Source: Adiantum capillus-veneris
Taxonomy: Eukaryota; Streptophyta; Polypodiopsida; Polypodiales; Pteridaceae
Direction of reading: 5' to 3'
Assembly (NCBI GenBank): GCA_014529385.2
Contig: CM043969.1
Location: 72,134,676 to 72,198,675, forward strand
DNA: 64,000 nucleotides
Positions 57,672 through 64,000 of the stretch are shown here, in pieces (within the stretch, counting starts at the first letter, position 1; every line of letters starts with the position of its first letter). Both the position numbers and the translations under genes were made by a program. A model generated the notes under the pieces. The model was not told the origin of the DNA, made no database searches, and saw only the letters and a list, made by a program, of their open reading frames with translations.

Positions 57672-58760
57672 TGTTGTGGAGCGAGTGGGTGTACGAGTCT
57701 GGCTCTCTCATGCGCCCACCTCCAATGAAAAAGTGGTATGCTAATTACCCAAGAAATGCTAAGCCAACATGGACCTATAGCATAGAGCTTAACTCGGTCT
57801 CTAAGCCAAATTAAAGACATTGGTACTCAATCTTTGCATAGCTAAGCTCTCACCTCACAACTTTTGTGGATGGGTTTCCTAACCTCACTCTTATCTTATT
57901 GGCAGACATAGCGAGAACCATGAACATAATTGTCACTTCATGGGATGAAGTTGACTCGACTAGTGCATGGAGGCTACAAGAGGTTGTCAATCTCTTGGAA
58001 AACAACAGACAACTCGCATCTAACTCAATCTGCACTCAAATGACCTAAGTCATCAAAAGCTAATCGCTAATCGGCAAGCAAACCATAATCGTACAGCATC
58101 AAACGACATCCAAATGCTATGAACTTCTAGGACAAGTATATAAGAACTAAGCACACATGATTATGGGCTCAAATCTCACTTTTAATGAGTGGCAAGAAAT
58201 GCGTGAGATTTTGACCTAGTCGTTTTTGACCCCGAATGCATCTAAATGTTTAGCAATGATACCCCAATACCCCGCCTATACTTACTTTTTGATTTCCTAG
58301 CTTAAATTTCTACTTATGATGAAATTAGGCCACGGGTTGACGACGTCAAATGCTACGATTTATCATGATATATTTACCTCAATGCATAGAGCTCTTACAT
58401 GTGGTTGCAATTCAACAGACGACACTGCAATTTGACATTTGACAAAGGAGATAGAAGCTAGAGAAGGAGAGAAGAGAGTACCGTAAGCTCACGCTGTGTA
58501 TTTCGTACCCAAAAACTTAATAAAAACTTTACAAAGTTGGCTTTTATACCTTAGCCAAGGTTTTTTAGGTCAAAAACTAATCATCTGGGAGCTCTAACCA
58601 AGGATTAACTGATACAATCTGGAAGCTGATAGCTCCCGCTCATAGATTACAATATCCACTCGTCAAATAGGAGTTACAATATTTCCGATTTGTGAAAATA
58701 ATAAGTGTTTTTACCATGAAGCTTTCGAAAAATGTTACATGGGTTAGCTTGCTGCTAACA
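57672..58760 (-). mobile_element. Gypsy F 3' LTR (inner end certain, outer end tentative)
   Basis: On the minus strand the LTR starts at 58760 with TGTTAGCAGCAAGCTAAC, just after a polypurine tract. A TATA-like TATAAAAGCC lies near 58540. The outer end is set tentatively at 57672, where the plus strand reads TGTTGTGGAGCGAGTGGG, resembling the end of the gypsy A LTR (TGTTGGACGGGAGCGACT). Confidence 0.45.
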
Positions 58761-58798
58761 TTCTCCCCCTCCTCCACTGTGTTATCCCTTGACACAGT
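58761..58798 (-). promoter_or_regulatory. Gypsy F polypurine tract and adjoining hairpin
   Basis: The minus strand reads GGAGGAGGGGGAGAA before the LTR. 58776-58798 is a stem-loop with 7-bp arms (ACTGTGT/ACACAGT) whose loop contains TCCC. Place and loop agree with gypsies A and D, but the stem sequence differs. Confidence 0.8.
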
Positions 58799-58799
58799 T

Positions 58800-59135
58800 T
58801 CATGGAATGAAGTAGTCTTCAGGTTGATGGTTGTTGAGGCGGTCTTCAAGTGCTTGAAGAGATTTTTGATATTGGATGCACCGTTCTTTGTCAAGGACTT
58901 GTAAAAATTGATTAGTAACTCTATTCTTGAGTCTATGGCTAAATATCCGACGAGCCTTGTAGTTAAATTGATGATCACTGGTCCAAAAAATTTTGCACGC
59001 CATGTGAAGAACCCAGTGTAAAAGGCTTCTTTGAATGCCAACATATTGCTTGATCGCAAGAACATGCAAGAACATGCATCTGGCATAGAAGCTGTAAAGG
59101 ACTTCTTCTGAAGGTTGCCCACTTAAACCATAGCA
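58800..59135 (-). pseudogene. Gene X homologue in gypsy F, C-terminal fragment
   Basis: The minus strand reads EEVLYSFYARCMFL, a frameshift, then AFKEAFYTGFFTWRAKFFGP. Gypsy D gene X ends with SHEVIHALYKRIMFLPSYH and AFEEAFYTGFFTISTDIFHP at the same position relative to the polypurine tract. Two overlapping frames follow (one ends HQPEDYFIP at 58800). This supports X as a conserved gene of this gypsy group. No function is known. Confidence 0.55.
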
Positions 59136-60289
59136 TTAGCCCTGATAACCTTCTAAAAAGGACATCACGGGGCTCCCGCTTGTTCAGGCTCATGAAAAAC
59201 TTGGATACATGTGAGCAACATTTTAAAACGTATAAAAGACTGTTGGCTAAGGTAAAAAAAATGATGAGGCTGCAATTTATTTATGAAAAGTATGTACAAG
59301 TGAAGTAGAACAGCGATAATCTAAATTAGGGTCTAATATCTGCATAACCAAAAGGAAAAAACCCAATGGGAAAAAAGTGCCTTTGGGATAAGCGCATTAT
59401 GAAGTACTGATTAGCATGGGAAATATTAATAAAGTACTGAAGGGATTATTTGCTAAAGATATTAAAATAAGAGGGCAACAAATATATGAAGGTAGCATGA
59501 CGGAACATTGGTTTTCCTGCTGTAGTCCACTCAAGGTGCATATGTGGAAGCAAAAAAGAGTGTTTAATGCATATGTCCAATGATGGGACACCCTATATGA
59601 ATTCATAGAAATGCATGGGAAACAATATGCTGTGCAAGAAAGATTTTGAGAGGTTCTTCAAAATGATGGTGTAGCTATAAAAGCACATGACATGACTTTG
59701 CAAGCTGGCACCCCTTTAAGAATGTTTTTTGTTGTTGAGGATATGTGCTCTCATCTTACTCTGCACTGTGCGTGAAGTGTTGGACTCTACGACACTCCAC
59801 CCATTGTAAGTTAATAGACTTCGACTCTTATGCTCATCTCATCCAACATGAGCGCCATGACTTAGTTATGATGAGCTCTTCCAGCTTGAGCATAAGCCTA
59901 ATAACTACGACTCTTAGCACAGAGTTTATTACAACTTGAAGCTTTGCGACTAATGCTTTGCTCATTTTATGGCTCAACAGCCCAACTTTTACTATGCCAA
60001 AGAGTGTTTTTTGCACCCTGGTGACTTCACTTTTTACATTCTTGTGCTTACTACAATTCTTCAGGTAAAAGTAAGCTTGAATCCTCAAAAAGAGGATTAG
60101 TAAAGGACTAAGTTGGAATTGAAGGTTTCTTTTGCCATACATGTTTTATCATCTTTGAATCAAAAGTTTTGTTGGTTGGGTTGTCCTTCTTTGACTGTGA
60201 AGACTCCATTGTTCGTGTGATTCTCCAATTGGGCCTATTGTAAGGAGTATTTGAGGTTGTTGCAGGCTTATGTTGGCTATTGGCATCTG
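59136..60289. other. Gypsy F block shared with gypsy A
   Basis: Stretches at about 59325-59400 and 59815-59960 match 27080-27160 and 27480-27640 of gypsy A in the same order and strand. A minus-strand frame at 60142-59834 spans one of them but is not preserved in A. No gene assigned. Confidence 0.45.
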
Positions 60290-61720
60290 GATTTTAACTC
60301 GATTCATTGGAAGACTTAGGAATCCAAATCTCTTGGGACCTTTGTAACTCCTTTGTTGACTTTGCTTAGCTCTAGGTCTTGTTGAGCTCTTGAGATCTTC
60401 ATGCAGGTCTGGTGTAGTTGCAGTTGGCTTGTGGTTGACTGATAGCCAAACCTTTGTATAACCTGTGTAGAATCCTTGTCTAAGAGGAAGATTCTTTGAG
60501 ATCTACCTCTGTTCTGTATCCCCTTGAGAGTTGTGCTTGACTGTAGCAGTATTTGATATCGTCCTTTTGCACATTTTCTTCTTAGGTATCCTGGAATATT
60601 GTTGAGATTGATACCTAGTGGGCCTTCTTTCTTGGGAGGGCCTTGATGTTACTCCATATGCCCTTACCTACAGTTTTGGTATCCATATATGTCTGTTACG
60701 TCTATAGTACTCTTGTTATTTTAAGCTCCATTGTGATGCTATCCATCCCATGTGTTCGTCTTTCTGTGTTGATTTCCTATATTTAATCCAAACCAGATCA
60801 TTGACTTTGACTAAAAACTGCTCATAACAAACACTTGCTTGACTATCTTTTGCTTTCTTGAGTACTTTGGTTGAAATATCTTTGTTTTTCTGGGTGTCTT
60901 CCTAGAGGTTTCAGTTGGGTTAGCAATGGACGTGAAGTTTTGAAAGCCTGACTTGCTTGAAGAAGCTAATCCATGAGGGTACTTTGATGTAGAGGCATAT
61001 GTTGTCACACCTTTTGTGTTAATCGATGAAAGGTCTATTTTAACTTTACCTTTGTATGCAAGATTTGTCTTTGATTCCTGTGACTTTTGCAACTCTGAAT
61101 CTAGCATTAACGGTATATGTATCTATTTTCCTGGAGTGATCTCTGGTATTCTTTGGATGCTATTTACAACCATATTTCACTTTGCTTCTTTATCCACCAA
61201 TAGAGCATTACATTTGACACTTGCTCCTTTTGTACTGTTGCTAAGAACTAGAACTATTCTCATCGGAGGTTCTATTGAAGATTTTTGTTCTACTTTTGTC
61301 ACGGTCTAGTCTTGATCTAAATGTGTCTCTATGGAAGGTGGCTTGAGACTTAGTTTTCCAATCTGACTTTCATCAGCTGATTTAGTTGGCAATGTATGGA
61401 TCTTTGGACTTCCTATTGCTTCCTGGGTGTCTGCAATTTTGATCTTCTTTACTTCTTGTCTTGGTGGCATTCTCTGCTCAACGGATTTCGTGGTTGCTCT
61501 TTGCTCTGTTTGATCTGCACTTCTTGATGTCTGATCTGCTTAATCTCTTCTGAGGTTAAGTCTTATGGAGATGAATCATCTTCAATAATCTTTGCTTTGG
61601 CATCGATCTCCATTTTAGCTGTGCTTGAGGACTTTGTGTTGTTGTCCACGAGTGACTAGTCTTGGTCTTCATTATTTGTTGTATGTGATGATGACTCCGT
61701 CAAGTTTGAACTTCGTATCT
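60290..61720 (-). pseudogene. Gypsy F WIPK-repeat tail, decayed
   Basis: Minus-strand frames contain SQEIWIPKSSNES (near 60330) and RHIWIPKL (near 60690), the W-centred motif also seen eight times in gypsy A and four times in D. Upstream, 61107-60811 is a Ser/Lys-rich stretch without stops. The rest is broken by many stops and frame changes. Confidence 0.5.
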
Positions 61721-62826
61721 CTAACATCTTCTGGGCCATTGGCATTCCCACTATGATGTCGTCTGGTATATCCTTTGTTGTGATCACGTGGGATTGGGTT
61801 GTGATGATCTATGAACCTATTTGAATGGTGGTGGAGACGATTCCCTAATATTAATAGGTTTATCTCCAGATATGCTCATAAATTCAAGAGCATCTTCCAT
61901 TTGTGGTTGGCCACATTTTTTCCAAGTGCGAAAAGACATGAGGTTCTTGTCTAACTAAAAATCTAGTTTTCAGTATTTCTTTCTGTACAAAAAGTGCCAA
62001 AAAACATGAGCTTTCAGGATTTCTTTCCGTACTGATTGATTTTGTTGTGGCATTGTCCGTGGGTTGCAATTTTTCTACATTGGCTTTGTCTTGATCACCT
62101 GCTTCCGTTGATGTTGACTCGTATGACTGTGACACTGCACCTTTTTCTTGCAAATGTTGAGCATTGTCTACCTACATTTGAGAAACTTTTGATCTTAGAA
62201 GATCCACTGTACTTTCTGGCAGAATCTGTCTCTTCAAAGGAGATTTTGGTGGTGACCTTTGTGTAGCTTTCTGGACTTTAGCTTCCACTGATTTTGACCT
62301 ATCTATCACATGTTCTGGTAACTTAAGGCTTTGCATCATCTTCAGATAGTCTTTGACTCCAAGTTTAACATTTGTAGGGGCTTGTACAAGGTCATGAACC
62401 TATTGGTATTCATTATTGTTTGTATCTTGATATGCATATGTGAGCTTGGTCACATGCAATTGCTTGAACACTATGGGATTTGTCGGCTTTTAGCTTTGAC
62501 TTGTGGAGATTGATTGAAACTTTTGTCCTTAATGATCTTCATTTTTTTAAAAATCTACAAATTCTTTTGGAATCTGTGTCAATTGAGAACTTCCAAGAAC
62601 CATATGATCTTTCAATGGTTTTTGATTTGAAGGGGTCTGCTGGCTAGAAGTTCTAGGGTTTCTTACTGGTGTAGCATTTCCCTGGTATTAGAGCTGAGCT
62701 TGATGATTTGCAGCTCTCCCCTTTGTAGGGTGATCACTATAGCCTGCTCCATTATGAGAATTTAAGATTTTTTGGATCTGGTTTAGTCTCACCTTTTGGG
62801 ATTATGAAGGCACACTTTGGGTAGCA
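61721..62826 (-). pseudogene. Gypsy F protease remnant
   Basis: The minus strand holds NLMSFRTWKKCGQPQMEDAL followed by MSISGDKPINIRES and, in another frame, KDIPDDIIVGMPMAQKML. These match the part after the active site and the closing I-(I/L)-x-G-x-P segment of a retroviral-type aspartic protease. The active-site DSG itself is lost (LDF, stop, LDKN). An acidic Ser/Thr-rich frame lies at 62153-61884. No reverse transcriptase or integrase is seen in F. Confidence 0.45.
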
Positions 62827-64000
62827 CTATTGATATTTGGAATCTATAAACCTTTTGCATCGTTTCCTATATATCTCCATAAAACATGACAAATTATCTT
62901 CCCAAGTCAAGCTGTAGATAGCATTATCTTTTCCCTGATAATGTCTATCCCATGGGTCTCCTATGATATGAGATTTTGTGGTTTCAGGACCCTTTGCAAC
63001 ATAGATTTTAGAATCTCGTCTATATCTACATCTATTTTGGTCAAAGTATATGCTCATTTGGTCACAACGTCGAAGTCTACTTTTCGATGGAGGAGAGTTT
63101 GGCTCTGAACAGATTTTTGGGTTCACTCGGGTAATATCCTTCAGCTCTAGAGAGGATGGGCTATAATAGATTCTATCCTCTAAAATGAACCATCCTTTTT
63201 TATCTATCACTGGACGCACTTCTATGAGTTGGGAGTGGGTTGTTCAAACACTGGTTGATCCTTTTTGTACAGTTGCCCTTTTTGGTCCACATGGTGTGCA
63301 AATGAATTATGTGTAACATACAAAGCTAACATCATTCGCTTTGATGTGTCCCTTAGACTCGTGAATGATTGCATACTTGTGGCAGTGGATGCAGAATTAT
63401 TTGCAAACCTTACACTCTTTTTTACCTTCGGTGATAAATCGAGATTCACATTTCTAATTTGCTCCATGCTTTGCTTGGTTGTTAATGTGTCCATGTTGTT
63501 TAGATTTCTTGGAGAATCTTCATGAAAATGTCCACTTTTTCTTCCACAATCTGAGCAATACGCCATGACTGGTGGTATTTCATTTGGTTCTATCATGTCA
63601 AGCTCTAGCTGAGAAGTTTCAGCTTGTGTACTCGTCAAGTTATCGGCATCTTCTTTTAAAACACTAAGCATCAGGCTATAGATTGCTTCATCCTGACCTT
63701 TATACTGCCTTTGACTTGGTTCTCAAATTAAACTTGCTTCTATTGGCTGATATTGATTGTAGATTTGACCAATGTAATCCATGTACAATGATCCTGATTG
63801 CATATGCACTAAATGGATGCTTTGCGGGCTTGTGCAGGTTTCTGGATGACCACTTGGATCCATATTTTGCACTTCATTTTTTGAGCTTGCAATACGTGGC
63901 TTCACTAAAATCTGTGAATATCTGGGAGTTCTCTGAATCGGGCTTTACTCTAATCAATAGGATCGTGCCACTCATAAGATACCTATGGCCTTTCGGATCT
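62827..64000 (-). pseudogene. Gypsy F gag-like region, runs off the window
   Basis: Frames 63905-63723, 63671-63222 and 63219-62827 read in sequence. A worn zinc knuckle is seen at CSDCGRKSGHFHEDS (last Cys replaced by Ser). Two short modules look alike: RQYKGQDEAIYSLMLS (about 63690) and RHYQGKDNAIYSLTWE (about 62930). The second follows RCRYRRDSKIYVAKGPE, which resembles the N-terminal gag units of gypsy D (RYRDEKGNHYLIASN). Assigned as gag by position and these likenesses. Confidence 0.45.

Overview
The window is plant nuclear repeat DNA with no intact host gene. Stacked LTR retrotransposons (Ty1/copia and Ty3/gypsy), a LINE-type remnant, a decayed transposase-like gene and dense GT, GA, CT and AT microsatellites fill it. 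Plant-type primer sites (initiator-Met for copia, TTGGCGCC type for gypsy) and the protein styles fit a large-genome land plant. A seed-free plant such as a fern is my guess from memory of the protein families; the sequence alone does not prove it.

Layout. 1-3490: a minus-strand transposase-like pseudogene split by a probable intron full of degenerate repeats. 3491-7059: microsatellites, a lone LTR (5919-6524) and the 3' end of an old copia element (E). 7060-48311: a nested stack. Copia E (minus) was hit by copia 1 (7585-12781, plus, target duplication ACTCC) and by a very large gypsy element D (13098-47703, minus, LTRs of about 928 bp). D was in turn hit by gypsy A (25272-36288, minus) and copia 2 (16885-22066, minus, nearly intact). 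Copia 2 is part of a rearrangement that left an inverted extra LTR at 16175-16401 and split a D gene (called X here) into two head-to-head halves. 48312-51278: spacer, then a minus-strand LINE remnant (ORF1 and endonuclease, no reverse transcriptase). 51279-57660: microsatellites, short tandem duplications and AT-rich spacer. 57672-64000: a third gypsy-like element, F, on the minus strand, running off the window.

How the parts work together. D reads gag, protease, reverse transcriptase, RNase H, integrase, then an unusual 3' region with a second protease-like domain, a WIPK-repeat domain and coiled-coil gene X before the polypurine tract. A and F have gag, protease and WIPK repeats but no visible reverse transcriptase or integrase. 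They look like non-autonomous relatives that would have needed a D-like helper. A carries a DEAD-box helicase fragment where D and F have X. The untranslated leaders of A and D hold a dispersed 22-bp palindrome built on TACGCGTA, and all three elements have a hairpin beside the polypurine tract. Every coding region seen is broken, although copia 2 has only two stops and identical LTRs apart from the last bases.
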